Shown here piece after piece: positions 20,708 to 31,315 of a stretch of 64,000 nt of DNA. The stretch is taken from positions 5,828,001 to 5,892,000 of the forward strand of contig JAYKYS010000018.1 in the NCBI GenBank assembly GCA_036924285.1, given 5' to 3'. Position numbers and translations under genes: made by a program. The notes under the pieces were generated by a model, which was not told where the DNA came from, made no database searches, and saw nothing but the letters and a program-made list of their open reading frames with translations. The stretch is from Asterella californica. Taxonomy: Eukaryota > Streptophyta > Marchantiopsida > Marchantiales > Aytoniaceae. The stretch's first letter is position 1. Every line of letters begins with the position of its first letter.

Positions 20708-23031
20708 CTAGACTCTCTAAACTCTTGAGTAATCTTAGGTAGTGGACGGTCTCTCAAGCTATCACGATTCCTCTCATGCTCTGCAGCAACAGTCAAAAAC
20801 TGAACAGCTCTTTTGCCGTCTCTACTACGTATCCTAGCATAGGCTGAACCATCATCCATAACTCGTGTCTCCATTCTAACAGCAGTAATGTAAGGCTGCC
20901 CTAGAATGATAGGATAGGTTGACATGTCTTGCACAAAGAAATTCTGAACATCACTGATGTCACCCACAGTTACCTTGATGTTGGGGCAAGCACCATAGAG
21001 TTCTCCCCGCTGGTTGTTGGCAGCACGGATAAGCCATCCATGGTCGGTGTCTATAGGCCACCTCCCACGCTTGTACAGCTCCTTAGACATCAGATTAATC
21101 TCTGAGCCGTGATCAATCAATGCCACCACAGGTTCCTCTAGATCTCCCAACTTCACTAAGGTCTCTGTGGTTGCTCTCGCCCAATGGTTATGAGAATAAT
21201 GGCTCTTCTGCGATGCTTCCACCTCATCTTCAAACCTCACGTGCTGATCTGATCTTCCCTCTGATACTTGAGAGCAGTAACCAGCAATCTCATCCTCCTC
21301 ATCCTCCGACAGTTTGGTCCCTAGAGCGTTAAGCGTAGCTGCTTCACCCAAAATCTGACGTTTCCTCTTGATGATATCTATGATAACCTCATGGAACTCA
21401 CGCTTTGCTATCCCAAGAATCTCACCCAGAGTAAACTCAACTTTCCCATTCAAGATACGGTTCTCTAACACCTGCTTCAAGTCTGTAGCAATCTCAATGT
21501 CAGACTGAAGTTTGTATGCAGGCATCTTACCCTTCTCCTTGCTTCTCTCCTTCTCCTTTGGTGTTGTAGATGGTAGATCCTCCATAGTCTCCTCCCGAGT
21601 AGGTGTTGTCTCCTGCCTTGCCTCTGGTCTAGCCCTTTCACTCCTTGTAGCAGGCCGTTTGGCTGTAGAAGCCTCACCTGCATCCTCCCTCCTACGTTTT
21701 TCTTCTAGTACAGCTTCATGATGACTTCGTGCAACATAAGCATGTACTGACATAGTATCCACAGGGTCATTCCATCCTGTAGTTTCTCTAATTGAGTTGC
21801 CAACCCTTCGTAGCACATCCTTGTCTAGCTCTGTTCTAGCTACGGACCGCACTACATCTGACCACAACCCAGTAGTCCCTTTCTCTCTCTCCATTTCCAC
21901 TTTCACTCCACACGTAGCAGCATTCACAAGAGAAACAGCATGTGATGCTGATATATCATTCACAAGTCTCTTCATACCACCCTTGCCAAAGTTGGTTCCC
22001 AGCATCATCCCAGTCTCTCTCAAATGGATCTTACCATCTTTGAAGAAGATAAGATCCTTCCTCAATGCATCTGAAAACTCCCCACAATCTCTTCTTACAT
22101 GGTCTAGGCTATCACACCATATACAACGATGAACAAAGCCTTCTCTCATCTGAGGTCTCTGCATAGCAGGCTGTACATTCTGATCCTTCTCTTCTAACCT
22201 AGTGAGCTTAAGCTTAAGCTCCTTCATACCCTTAATCAACTCATCAAGCGGTGAGTCTTCCTCTCTAGCAATTACCAAAGCGGGCTTAGTAGGCAATTGC
22301 TTGACAGGAATTACTAGAGGTGCTGCTTCACTTACCACCACCTTGTCCCTTCTTCTCTGTCTCTTGGTCAGCAAAGAAACAACCTCTTCAACCTCCTTCC
22401 AGTCAGTCTTCAATCCTCTCTCCTCACTCTTGTCTTCCAGCAACAACTCAAGCTTCTCCTGAATAGTCTCGTCCGCTGCTTGTAGAAAAAGCTCGGTCTT
22501 CTCCACCTCTAGTGTAAGCTTCTCTGTCCTAGAAAGCTGAGCATACTGACGATCGAACTCTCTTAACAGCTCATTTACAGACAAACCTTTGTTAGGCTTC
22601 ACCACCCACTCCAAGAACGTTCTCTTGGTCACCCTCTCTGAATCTTCAGTGTAGTACTCCTCCTTCAGAGCTCGCATAAAGCTCTCCCAACTCTGTCCTT
22701 GCTGCTGCTTGAGCTCCTTCACACGCCCACGAATCTCAGGCACAACAGCAAGTTCAAAGTTCTCCACCATCTCCTTCTCAGGTACCTTGTTCACCTCCAT
22801 CTCCCTAGCATAGTATCGCACGTACTTGGAAATATCTGTCCCCCTGAACTGATCCATCTGGTGCACCACAGATTGCAACGCCTTGGTTGCTAATACCTCT
22901 TTCCTCTCTGTGCTCTGCTGCTGCTGCATAAACATGGAAAAAACTTGGAACATCTTCATCGTAGCAGCATCAAGCTGAACAAGTTGCTGAGCAGCAGTAG
23001 CACCTCCACTTGTTGATCCTTGGTTGGCCAT
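20659..23031 (-). CDS. gag: Ty3/gypsy gag-protease polyprotein
   Basis: The product is 790 aa, starting ATG GCC AAC CAA 75 nt inside the 5' LTR. Residues about 1-300 form the capsid-like helical region with an early Gln run. A CCHC zinc knuckle (CIWCDSLDHVRRDC) lies near 301-314. A Lys/Glu-rich linker follows, then a retropepsin-like domain near 625-730. Its active site reads ALIDHGSEIN where D[S/T]G is usual, and the flap/ILGQPYITAV part is conserved. Encoding protease in the gag frame and RT in the -1 frame is typical of elements that use frameshifting. The frame is intact. The unusual His in DHGS is shared with element 2, so it is not a random mutation. Confidence 0.93.
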   Translation of the reverse strand: MANQGSTSGGATAAQQLVQLDAATMKMFQVFSMFMQQQQSTERKEVLATKALQSVVHQMDQFRGTDISKYVRYYAREMEVNKVPEKEMVENFELAVVPEIRGRVKELKQQQGQSWESFMRALKEEYYTEDSERVTKRTFLEWVVKPNKGLSVNELLREFDRQYAQLSRTEKLTLEVEKTELFLQAADETIQEKLELLLEDKSEERGLKTDWKEVEEVVSLLTKRQRRRDKVVVSEAAPLVIPVKQLPTKPALVIAREEDSPLDELIKGMKELKLKLTRLEEKDQNVQPAMQRPQMREGFVHRCIWCDSLDHVRRDCGEFSDALRKDLIFFKDGKIHLRETGMMLGTNFGKGGMKRLVNDISASHAVSLVNAATCGVKVEMEREKGTTGLWSDVVRSVARTELDKDVLRRVGNSIRETTGWNDPVDTMSVHAYVARSHHEAVLEEKRRREDAGEASTAKRPATRSERARPEARQETTPTREETMEDLPSTTPKEKERSKEKGKMPAYKLQSDIEIATDLKQVLENRILNGKVEFTLGEILGIAKREFHEVIIDIIKRKRQILGEAATLNALGTKLSEDEEDEIAGYCSQVSEGRSDQHVRFEDEVEASQKSHYSHNHWARATTETLVKLGDLEEPVVALIDHGSEINLMSKELYKRGRWPIDTDHGWLIRAANNQRGELYGACPNIKVTVGDISDVQNFFVQDMSTYPIILGQPYITAVRMETRVMDDGSAYARIRSRDGKRAVQFLTVAAEHERNRDSLRDRPLPKITQEFRESRGFGRVPLKSETSTVQ
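20701..20707 (-). promoter_or_regulatory. Programmed -1 frameshift heptamer G GGT TTT
   Basis: On the coding (minus) strand the gag codons read AG[G GGT TTT] GGC, an exact X XXY YYZ slippery heptamer in the zero frame. The pol frame has a TAG (GTC TAG) immediately 5' of it and is then open to the end of pol. The gag stop TAG is 42 nt downstream at 20661-20659. Slippage of one base would yield Gag-Pol. Element 2 has GGATTTT at the homologous position. Confidence 0.8.
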
Positions 23032-23084
23032 GATATCTGATCCTGTAACACTCTCAAGAAAACTCCCACCCTAGGTGTTTCACG

Positions 23085-23106
23085 TCGAGTTCACCAAAAG
23101 AGAGTA
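23085..23106 (-). other. Candidate primer-binding site of element 1
   Basis: The minus strand directly inside the 5' LTR reads TACTCTCTTT and then TGGTGAACTCGACG. TGG is the usual complement of a tRNA 3' CCA end. It does not match initiator Met (TGGTATCAGAGC), and I cannot assign the tRNA. Confidence 0.4.
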
Positions 23107-24388
23107 TGTCGGAGTGTAATCCGTCTACCTAGGAAAGCGCCGGGCTTCTGGCTGTGGTTGTTCACTCAAGAGGTTGGCTTTCAGGTCACAATAGGGCTAT
23201 AAACACTCACACAGATGTGTAAGATCTAGTAATATACCCAGAAGGCGAAATTCAGGTCTAGCTGGCAGTAATAGGTTTCAGCGGTGAACTTTGACACTCA
23301 CGGAGAGGAAAACTATGAAGGTTTAGACCTCTAAACTTCCCCTACATGCAAATGAGGTACTACTGAACTCACAGACGAAATTTCAGCCTGAGATCAAATT
23401 CTGACACGGAGATATGAACAGAAAAGTTTTGAGCAAGAAAACTACGGCAATTTCTGGTACCTAGCTGGCTATTTCAACCTATAACAGGAGTTTGGCTCGA
23501 TCAATTTCGAAGTTTCTTACAGGATTTGCAGCCTACAGGGTGCTGAACATCCCTGTGAAGTTGGGACTCCTGAATGTACACAGAACTGTAGATCTCCTCC
23601 TCTGAAGTCGCTGCTATAGATTAAGAGCTTTTCAGACCCCCTCAGCTTCAGCGGCCGCCCTGAATTACTCAGTTGCTCAATCGATATGAAACTTTTTGTG
23701 AAATTGTCCCCTGCTGGCGGAGAACACAACCTCGAAGTTTTGAAGCAATTTCCTCAAATCTGCTGCGAGTGACACTGAAAACCCTAAATCCAACCAAAAT
23801 GATTCAATTGTAGCACAATCCGAACTTCAATTGCTCATAACTCCCTCTTTATTGACTCAAAATCGATCGAAATTTTCACTGGAAGTGCTTGGCATGACAA
23901 GACCTCTCTCCCTGTGCTCTCAGATTTCGAAGATCCCTCACCAAATGCTCGAACTCCACTCTAGAGCTCTGTTTCTAAATTTAGAGTTTAACAAAAGACA
24001 AAAATGGACCAATGGGAGTTCATAGCTCCACTTGGTTGTCCTTTAGTACCCTAAACCACGTGGCAACTTAGTTTTACTCATAGGCTACCACGTCAAGCCC
24101 CCTAGAGTGCCAGCGTAAAACTTAGATTACTTAAAACGACACGTAGCCCCGAAAAATAACTTAAATCAGCTAGAAAGCGTGCATGGGCGACACGCAAATA
24201 CAACCCATGAGCTTAAGCCCTAACAACATGGTAATCAACCTACTAAGACTCAAAATAGTGTTAACACCGTATGCAAAGATGTCAAACATATACATAAACG
24301 ACTAGAAGTAATATAAGCTAACTTCTAGAACTACTAAACTCAAGCGTCGGAGTAGAAATATAACATGTAGCCGCCAAGTAGCGCGACA
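23107..24388 (-). repeat. LTR of element 1 (5' LTR in element orientation)
   Basis: The 1,282-bp copy matches 15895-17148 apart from the 28-bp indel (CAAGCGTCGGAGTAGAAATA... at about 24339) and about six small differences, for example near 23490, 23707 and 23861. Confidence 0.95.
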
Positions 24389-24700
24389 ACGGAAAACGGA
24401 CGAATTTCTTGTGAAACTGTGCCTAATTCAAAATGAACGGAAAACGGACGGAGAACCCCATTACTGTGCTTTGAGCTCGGTGACTGTGTAGTTGAGACCG
24501 TGACCGTGACTGCCGTTTGAACCGTGCAGTTGATACCGTAACCATGATCACAGTCGCAGTTCGAGCCTCGGTGACTGCGGTAATAAGCGGGAACCCGGTT
24601 ACAAGCTTTTCCTCGCGACCACGAATCTGTGGTCGGATCACTAATAAATTCGCACGTATAAGACGAGACGTAATTAGCGGAACTGTGCCACAGCTGCGGG
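24389..24700. other. Flank of element 1, duplicated text and GTGAC-rich stretch
   Basis: Directly after the element, a phrase like AACTGTGCCTAATTCAAAATG occurs; a related copy (AACTGTGTCTAATTCAAAAGG) lies directly left of the element at about 15869-15890. The phrase CGGAAAACGGACG appears twice here. At 24480-24580 alternating GTGAC/ACCGT words occur. No gene is supported. Confidence 0.55.
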
Positions 24701-24870
24701 CTTCTATCTCACAGTCCTGGCCGGCAGTTTATATGTTTCCGGAAATGCAGAAAATATGTACATGAGCATGTATCTTCTGTGTCGTACGATGGCTGTACCA
24801 GTGATGAACAAATCATTAATCCCTTCTAGATCTTAAAAGCCGCCATTCTGGCTGTTTCTCTAGTCAGCCA

Positions 24871-24958
24871 GGTGATCAGTCCTATAGACTAATCACCTAA
24901 TGGAAATTTCGACGTAAGCATTACTAGCCAGTTAGACTTATGTACATTGAAATTTCCA
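24871..24958. repeat. Two adjacent stem-loops conserved in units B and C
   Basis: The first pairs CCAGGTGATCAGTC with AGACTAATCACCTAATGG around CTAT. The second pairs GGAAATTTC.AC.TAAG (24902 on) with CTTA.GT...GAAATTTCC (to 24957). In unit C (about 50090-50145) the second stem has GGAGATTTC, which still pairs through a G-U. It could be a non-autonomous transposon end or a structured RNA; no function is assigned. Confidence 0.5.
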
Positions 24959-25041
24959 TCCTGGTCCAGCACCTGCAAGTTGGAGGAAGAACGGGAAGAC
25001 TCTGGTCCAGCATCTGCAAGTTGGAGGAAGAACGGGAAGAC
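24958..25041. repeat. 40-bp tandem duplication (CTGGTCCAGCA.CTGCAAG unit)
   Basis: CTGGTCCAGCACCTGCAAG with its following GGAGGAAGAACGGGAAGA is repeated at once, and the same pair is present at 50144-50228 in unit C. The open frame across it (24940-25170, 50126-50356) is kept in both copies but resembles nothing known. Confidence 0.7.
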
Positions 25042-25752
25042 TCTAGTACAATACTGTATCTAGCCAAGCTGTTCCTCGAGAACAGAATTCATGAGATACA
25101 AACATCTTCCTGGAGCAAGATTTCTATCCGCGCATGCACGTGGGCAGTCGACAAGAAAGTGGTGTTCTGAATGGTGTGGTGCACCTTATGTTCTGAATCG
25201 ATCGAGGACTTTCTTCCGGAGTCCATAATTAAAATATCCCGGAAACGTCCTCTCGATGCTGTGAAACGCTGTTAAGAGCTGCTTGCCTGCTTTCAGGCAT
25301 TGACCATATGTACGTGAGTGGACTCACTGTATGCAATATTTTCGCGATCCGCATCTAGAGCCCAAATTCCTGTTCGGTCAATTCGCAGGTTCTTCGTCGG
25401 TCAATCTTGAGCCTAGCTGGAGCGCTTCGCTCCGTTACTCGTGTATATGTGCCGTATTACAGAATTGAATATCCGCACCTTAACTCTCTCGAGTACAAAA
25501 GCCCATGCCAACTCGTGATCGATCATCCGGACTCTAGTTGAGTATTGTAGTACTACCGGGGTCATATAATAATCATCCAAGTATCATATCACTGGTGATT
25601 CAGGCGTAGTCAAAGCGGTTTTCTTATGAATATTCTGATTACATGATCCTCGGTACATAGATAGATGCTTCAGCCAATGGCAATTGCACATCGTGTTATA
25701 TACGGACGCATGGTAGCAACAGTATAATGGAGATGTTTAATTGTGCGAGGGG

Positions 25753-25760
25753 TATAAAAG
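25753..25760 (+). promoter_or_regulatory. TATA box of PR-1 copy B
   Basis: TATAAAAG lies in the conserved context GCGAGGGGTATAAAAGGC, 267 bp before the PR-1 start. Confidence 0.6.
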
Positions 25761-26019
25761 GCTCGTTAATGATCGTCCAAAGCATGTCAGTTCTTCTACG
25801 TGTACCTGCAGCAAGACTCAACTGGCTTGGACTTGGATTTCTAGTTCCACTGTCTATATATGTAGGCTGAGGCAACCCCCACTCGGACTGCCAAGAAAAA
25901 AAGTAGTCATTGTCAGATTTGCTAATGAGATTGCGCGGATAGTACTGTCCTCTTCTAGATCTGAGTTTACAGCACATCTAGATCTGCAAACTGAAGTTCT
26001 TCTTTCACGTTCCAAATTA

Positions 26020-26931
26020 ATGGCGTCCACAGCTAACATGAACGTCACCCGTCGACAGAAGAATGGACCGACATTCAAGATTGCGATTTTCGGATTGAGT
26101 GTTGTATTGTGTAGCGTCATCAGTCTTACCCATGGCCAAGCTACACCAGAGGTTCAAGACAGTTATCTCAGTCCCCACAACAATGCGAGGGAGGCGCTTG
26201 GAGTGGGCATTCCGGATTTGACCTGGGATATAACGTTAGAAGAGTATGCGACTGACTGGGCCAACACACGAGCTGCTTCTGACTGCGCTCTTGAACACTC
26301 TGAAGGACCATACGGGGAAAATATATACTGGGCAAGTGGGGAGACCACACCGGAAGCCGCAGTAGTCGCTTGGGTCGATGAGCAGCAGTACTACCATTAT
26401 GATACCAATACTTGCGATGAGGGCCAAGTTTGCGGTCATTACACTCAGGTCCTGCGCTTTTAGCTCATGCAATAATATGCTCGGTAGAATAAATGACATA
26501 GTAAGCCTTAGCTATAGCCAGCATGAAGTTTTAAAATGTTTGATTTTCCCAGAATTGTTAGGTTTTAGCTTTCCAGGAGCTCTTAAGCACGAGCGATCGA
26601 TGTAGATGTGCGCGAGAGGAGAATGATGCGAACAGAGCCTTCCTAGGCCTGAGGGGCTAATCAGTTGACTATCTCTGACGTTTTCCGGGCCAGGTCGGGC
26701 TGATATCGAGCACTCCAATCACTGATCGTGACAAGCGTTCAAATGAGTGTGCCTGATTATGATCATGAAGATTGCAATTAGATTAACCTGGTCTGATTTC
26801 ATTTCATGCAGGTGGTATGGAGGAACACAGAAGCAGTGGGTTGCGGATCGGCAACTTGTGCTGATGGTAGCACATTCGTGGTTTGCAGCTACAACCCACC
26901 AGGAAACTTTAATGGGGAATCGCCTTATTAG
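26020..26931 (+). CDS. PR-1 (CAP superfamily) secreted protein, copy B, two exons
   Basis: Exon 1 is 26020-26448, the intron 26449-26811, and exon 2 26812-26931; 182 aa. The architecture matches copy A: signal peptide to about residue 39, CAP domain, six cysteines, rebuilt GHYTQVVW and CSYNPPGNFNGESPY at the end. I chose ATG 26020 because it aligns with the start of copy A. The frame is open further upstream to 25741, but that part is the conserved 5' leader and TATA region. Differences from copy A are few (for example C3S, K8N, S17P, G95E), with a radical I to N change near the C-terminus. It is likely functional. AATAAA is at 27229-27234. Confidence 0.93.
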
Positions 26932-27660
26932 AACCTCTGCACAAACAACTAGCTGATTCTGCTAGTCCAGGATCCATTCCGGTAATGCATCTGTAAGGCT
27001 GGCTAGATCGCATGCATGCAGCGTATGCACAATGATAAAATTTGGGATCGAAGCATGATCATGGAGCTGGTAATCATACGTAGTAGAGCTTTTATAAGAC
27101 TTCAAGAACAAGAAGGCCGGCAGTCACAATAGCTACTACTCGTATATATTTGCGGAGTTCAAATTAAGTGGGTTCAAGGATTCGAATAACAACTGGTGTG
27201 AAGATTTAAGATCAAGTGCGCATGCATGAATAAAAGTGCACAGGCTGAGTTTACAAATGACTGAAACTGCAAAAGGAGTGCAGTCGGAGTCGATACTCAG
27301 ATTACGTCTCATTTAAATTCGCTATTATTTACAACACGTACAGTATTGAGCGGGTTTGGAGTGAATCTGTACATGTAGTGAGGATTCAGATCCGTGTCAA
27401 CGTAACCAAACTGAACGGACTACCCTTGACGGGATGTGTTGTGCTGGGATGCTTGCTAGCTAGCTGCGAGTCGCGAGATCTAGAGCCCAAAGAAACCAAC
27501 CCCTGAAATTGGAGAGTGCAGAGGAGTTCGAGCACAAGTCAAAACGATGATGATATATATTTCCTTGCAACTGAGATTGGTTAGCTCGACCTGCAACTGA
27601 CGAGTGAAACCCAAGCTCGAGCACAAGCCAAACCGATCTCTAGAGTCAGATCTGGAGACC

Positions 27661-28210
27661 CCGGAAAAGGTTTGGATGCACATTCGGTAGACATGTATGT
27701 ACTTCACGTGCTTATTGTTAACGTTGAAAGGAGTGCTAGATCACAGACGTAGGTCACTTCGGTACTGAGCTCGGAAGTGTGCATTCTACATTATCCAACC
27801 GAATCGTAAGAATCAAAAGCTGACATTCCTTATCCATATCAGCAGTAGCGGAGTACTAGTGCAAGCGTGTTGCCTTCTGCTGTGCGCTCTGCCCGCACAG
27901 CAGAAGGCAGACACGATGATGTGACGTCAGAGGTATGTGCACGCCTCGAGCTAAGGTCCGACGGATGAAAACGTGATAAAACATTCGGCCCGGCAGGTTA
28001 CGAACAGTGAATGCAAATGTAGACACTTTAAGTCATATTTTACTGACTACCCCTCTTTCATTGCTCCCTGAAATTCTCATTAGGGTGAATGCTGAATGAT
28101 CTTTAGTCGTCTCAAGAACATTGCGATGCTGGTTTTTTCTCCAAGAGTAGTGCTTAGAGTTACACTCTGGAGTAATTTGCCTTTGAATCCTAGCTTCGCG
28201 TGAGGAGGGC
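27661..28210. other. Spacer between PR-1 unit B and copia element 2
   Basis: No gene is supported. It contains the strong hairpin at 27871-27909 and ends with the target site of the copia element. Confidence 0.5.
27871..27909. repeat. Perfect 16-bp hairpin
   Basis: TGCCTTCTGCTGTGCG (27871-27886) is exactly complementary to CGCACAGCAGAAGGCA (27894-27909) around a 7-nt loop, with partly paired GTGT/ACAC outside. This is the strongest short palindrome I noticed outside the transposons. It may be a small RNA precursor, a transposon end or a cruciform site. Confidence 0.7.
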
Positions 28211-28493
28211 TGTTGAATAATGAGAGAGTTAGCAGGAGCTCACACACAGCTGAAGCTGCGGACATAGGATCAGACAATGAATCTGTCATCATTTCCAGAG
28301 TAGAGGTCATTGGGGTGCCTCAGTGAAAGAACAGAGAACATAGGAATTACAACGCAGATACACAAGAAGGAGATCCGAACAGATACACAAGAAGGAGAAA
28401 AGAACTGAGAGGTCATAGGGACAGATATTCACTACACAGAGATAAATGAACAGTCAAAAGAAAAACAACGTGAACTTATATTATTCTTCAACA
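28211..28493 (-). repeat. Left LTR of copia element 2
   Basis: The 283-bp LTR matches 32699-33003. The other copy is longer by small insertions such as an extra GTCT and an AACAAGAG repeat. Confidence 0.93.
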
Positions 28494-29760
28494 CCCCCTC
28501 GTAATCACAGGCAGTTCACATATACCAAGGCCATTTCTCAGTTTATCAAACTGAGGTTTAGACAAAGGTTTTGTGAATACATCTGCTAGTTGGTCATCAG
28601 TATGTACCCAAGTGGCACATACCTCTCCACTTTGTATTTTGTCACAAATAAAATAGACCTGCACCTCAATGTGCTTTGTCCTCGCTTGATGGACTGGATT
28701 TCTGACAAGAGCAATGCTACTCATGTTATCAGTAAAAAGGATAGTTGGTTCTCTTTGAACCTCTCTCAGATCTTCCAACATCCATCTTATCCACTTCCTG
28801 AACTGCATTACACAGTCCACGATATTCGGCTTCTATGGATGACAAAGAAGAAATCTTATGTTTCTTACTTTGTAAAGCACCTGCAAGTAGAAATGCATAA
28901 CCAGATCTTGATTTCCGGTCTATGACATCACCTGCCCAGTCAGCATGCATAAAGCCTATTAGAACTTTAAGATTAATTGAAGTGAACTTCAATCCATGAA
29001 ACGCAGTACCTTTCAGATACCTGAGTACTCGTTTCGCTGCCTTCAAATGTAGAACTCTTGGATCCTCCATCTCCTGACGAAGCTTGCTTACAACGTAAGC
29101 TAGATCTGGTCTGGTCGTTACAACCAAGTAGATCAGCTTTTCCACTAGTCTCTTGTACTCAGTTTTATCATCCGTTTCGTCAAATCCATGCTGAGTAGAC
29201 CAATCCTTCGAAAGTATCATTGGAGTAGGCACTGGCTTGCAGTCCTGCATCTGATACTCTTTCAATCTATCGTTAATGTACTTATCCTGTACAAGATCAA
29301 TCATCTCAAACTCTGTAGATAACTGTAACTTCACTAAAGAGATAGCCTCTTCATCGCTGCCTGAAAAGATTACATCATCCACATACAGCAGCAACACTAC
29401 TCTCCCTTTTGCTGTAACTAGGATATATAGATTAGGATCTCTCCTTATAGAAGAGAAACCTTTCTTCCTTAAGAAACTCTCTATCCTAGTAAACTAAGCT
29501 CTAGGAGCCTGCTTAAGGCCATACAAGACTTTACGAAGTTTGTATACTAACTTTTCTTTTCCAGCAACCTAAAAACCTTGTGGCTGCTGAATGTATACAT
29601 CCTCTTGTATCTTATCATTCAGAAAAGCATTCTTCACATCTAGTTGCCAAACTTTCCAGTTCTGAAGCATAGAATATGCTATTAGCAGCCTAACAGAACT
29701 CATTTTCGCTACAAGAGTGAACGTCTCATCATAGTCCTCCCCTTGCTGCTGTAGATAGCC
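28494..29760 (-). pseudogene. Copia RT-RNase H (broken)
   Basis: The active site LLLYVDDVIFSGSD lies near 29350-29397. TRPDLAYVVSKL and LKAAKRVLRYLKGT follow, then the RNase H segment MHADWAGDVIDRKSRSGY with SSIEAEYRGL. The C-terminal part (TDNMSSIALVRNPVHQARTKHIEVQ ... LADVFTKPL) is in another frame after a shift near 28790. RT motifs upstream of 29400 (QDVYIQQP-like, LRKVLYGLKQAP-like) are readable only with stops. Confidence 0.85.
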
Positions 29761-29765
29761 CTTGG

Positions 29766-31065
29766 CTACAAGTCGAGCCTTATATCTCTAAACTGTACCA
29801 TCAGCATGGTACTTTGTTTTGAACAGCCATTTGGTCCAATAAACTTCTTCCCTTCAGGAAGAATTGTCAAGAACCAAGTTTCGTTTTTCTGCAATGCAGT
29901 GAACTCCTCCTTCGTTGCCTTTGTCCACTTCTCAGACTTCATAGCATCTTCGAACTTCAGTGGTTCTGCGTTATCAATCGCCTCTGCTAACCACATCTCA
30001 GCAAGTCGAGCAGGTGGCCTCCTGATTCGAGTAGATCTTCTTATTTGATCTGGAAGTGGTTGAAGCACTTGTTCATGTACTGAAGCTGGAACTGTAACTT
30101 GTGTGGCAAGATCTCCCAGATCTACTACCAACTCAGGTGAGTGCATGATACTATCTATTTCAGCAACATCAACATCTACACTACCTCTAACAGCTTCTGG
30201 TACATTCTCATCAGACTGATTATCTTGTAACATTTCAGAAAGAGAAAATCTGAAAGCTGAAAGCTAGACTAGTACCATTGGAGGTAGTGATAGTCTCCTT
30301 CTTCTCTACCTCAAGATGAGCAGTATGATTTGTCTCATCAAAGAAAACATCACTACTTATGACAATCTTCTCTTTACTGTCAAGTTGTCTGTATCCCTTC
30401 GTTTGTTCATAGCAATCTATGAAAGTGCAAACTTTAGAGCAATCGTCTAACTTTTTCCTCAACTCTCTAGGCACAAGTACATAGGCCTTACACCCAAAAA
30501 CTCGAAGATTTGAGATATCATGTTTTATACATGTGAAGCCTCTTCATGGCTCATATCTTCCCACCACCTTTGTTTAGACTTCGGTTGAGAAGGTATACTG
30601 TAGTGTTAACTGCTTCAGCCCACAACTTCCTAGGTAGTCCTCCATCCTTGAGTAGACATCTGGTTACTTCAGCAACCACTCTGTTCTTCCTCTCCACCAC
30701 TCCGTTTTGTTGTGGAGTGTAAGGTGCACTAGTTGTCGTACGATGTCTTTGGACTTGTAGAAAGCCTCCGCTGCTTTGGACAGAAACTCTCCTCTTATGT
30801 CACTCCTGATTTTTCGAATTTTTCTGCTAGTCTGAAGCTCAACTTCGGTTATGAAGTCTTTCGTGCGTGTGAAGGCTTCATTCTTCTTCCTCAAAAATCT
30901 CACCCACATTTTTTGTGAGTAATCATCAACTATCAAGAGGTAATATTCACCTCTACTTAATGATGGAGGATCAATGGGTCCTGCTAGATCTATATGCAAT
31001 AAATCTAGTGGAGCTGTAGCCCTTCTTGCTACTGAAGGAAACTTCTTCTGAACAAGACCGCATCA
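29766..31065 (-). pseudogene. Copia integrase core and linker (broken)
   Basis: From the 5' side, VQKKFPSVARRATAPLDLLH leads into HIDLAGPI (first catalytic Asp) and VDDYSQKMWVRFL. RSDIRGEF replaces the usual SDNGGEF. Then the QQNGVVERKNR block is scrambled by a frameshift near 30700. A pol linker with RRSTRIRRPPARL and MKSEKWTKATKEEF (start of RT) follows at about 29900-30060. Confidence 0.8.
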
Positions 31066-31074
31066 TATAAGACA

Positions 31075-31315
31075 ATAAAGATGTAGTAGCAAGAGGTAAT
31101 ATGGTAGGTCATTTATATGAGCTTGAAGCTACTTCCTTACCTGAAATTTTGCTTACTGCTACTGTACAAGAGAAGACATTTGTGGCACGGAAGGCTAGGT
31201 CACATGGGTTCACGTAGAATGAACTTGCTGTACAAGTTCAACCTAGTTGATGGAGTCCAGAAATTCGATTCTTTGCACAAGCCATGTGAGATCTGCTTGA
31301 ACGGAAGTTGATGTA
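31075..31315 (+). pseudogene. Inverted GAG-pre-integrase segment inside copia element 2
   Basis: On the plus strand this reads VVARGNMVGHLYELEATSLP, then LWHGRLGHMGSRRMNLLY and HKPCEICLNGS, a copia pre-integrase zinc-finger region. All neighbouring element domains read on the minus strand, and on both sides the minus-strand protein breaks at the expected place (protease tail ...NLLNVGG above, VQKKFPSVARR below). A roughly 240-bp stretch has therefore been flipped in place. Confidence 0.85.

Larger units (their letters stand above)
15895..24388 (-). mobile_element. Near-intact Ty3/gypsy LTR retrotransposon (element 1)
   Basis: The minus-strand element is 8.49 kb, with LTRs at 15895-17148 and 23107-24388 and a direct flank repeat ACGG (15891-15894 and 24389-24392; AACGG if the last LTR base is shared). 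LTR ends are TGTCG...CGACA. Gag-protease is a 790-codon frame and RT-RNase H-integrase a 1,100-plus-codon frame, joined by a -1 overlap. The LTRs differ by a 28-bp indel and only a handful of substitutions, so insertion was recent. It could be autonomous or nearly so. Confidence 0.95.
24700..27660 (+). repeat. PR-1 duplication unit B
   Basis: It matches unit C (49890-50684 joined to 61862-64000) almost throughout, including upstream hairpins, the short tandem duplication at about 24958-25040, PR-1 and at least 700 bp of 3' flank. The window ends before the right boundary of the match can be set. It matches unit A only from about 25200. Confidence 0.88.

Noticed and set aside
25741..26019. N-terminal extension of PR-1 copy B
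   Set aside because: The open frame includes the TATA box and leader that are non-coding in copies A and C; the aligned start at 26020 is preferred.
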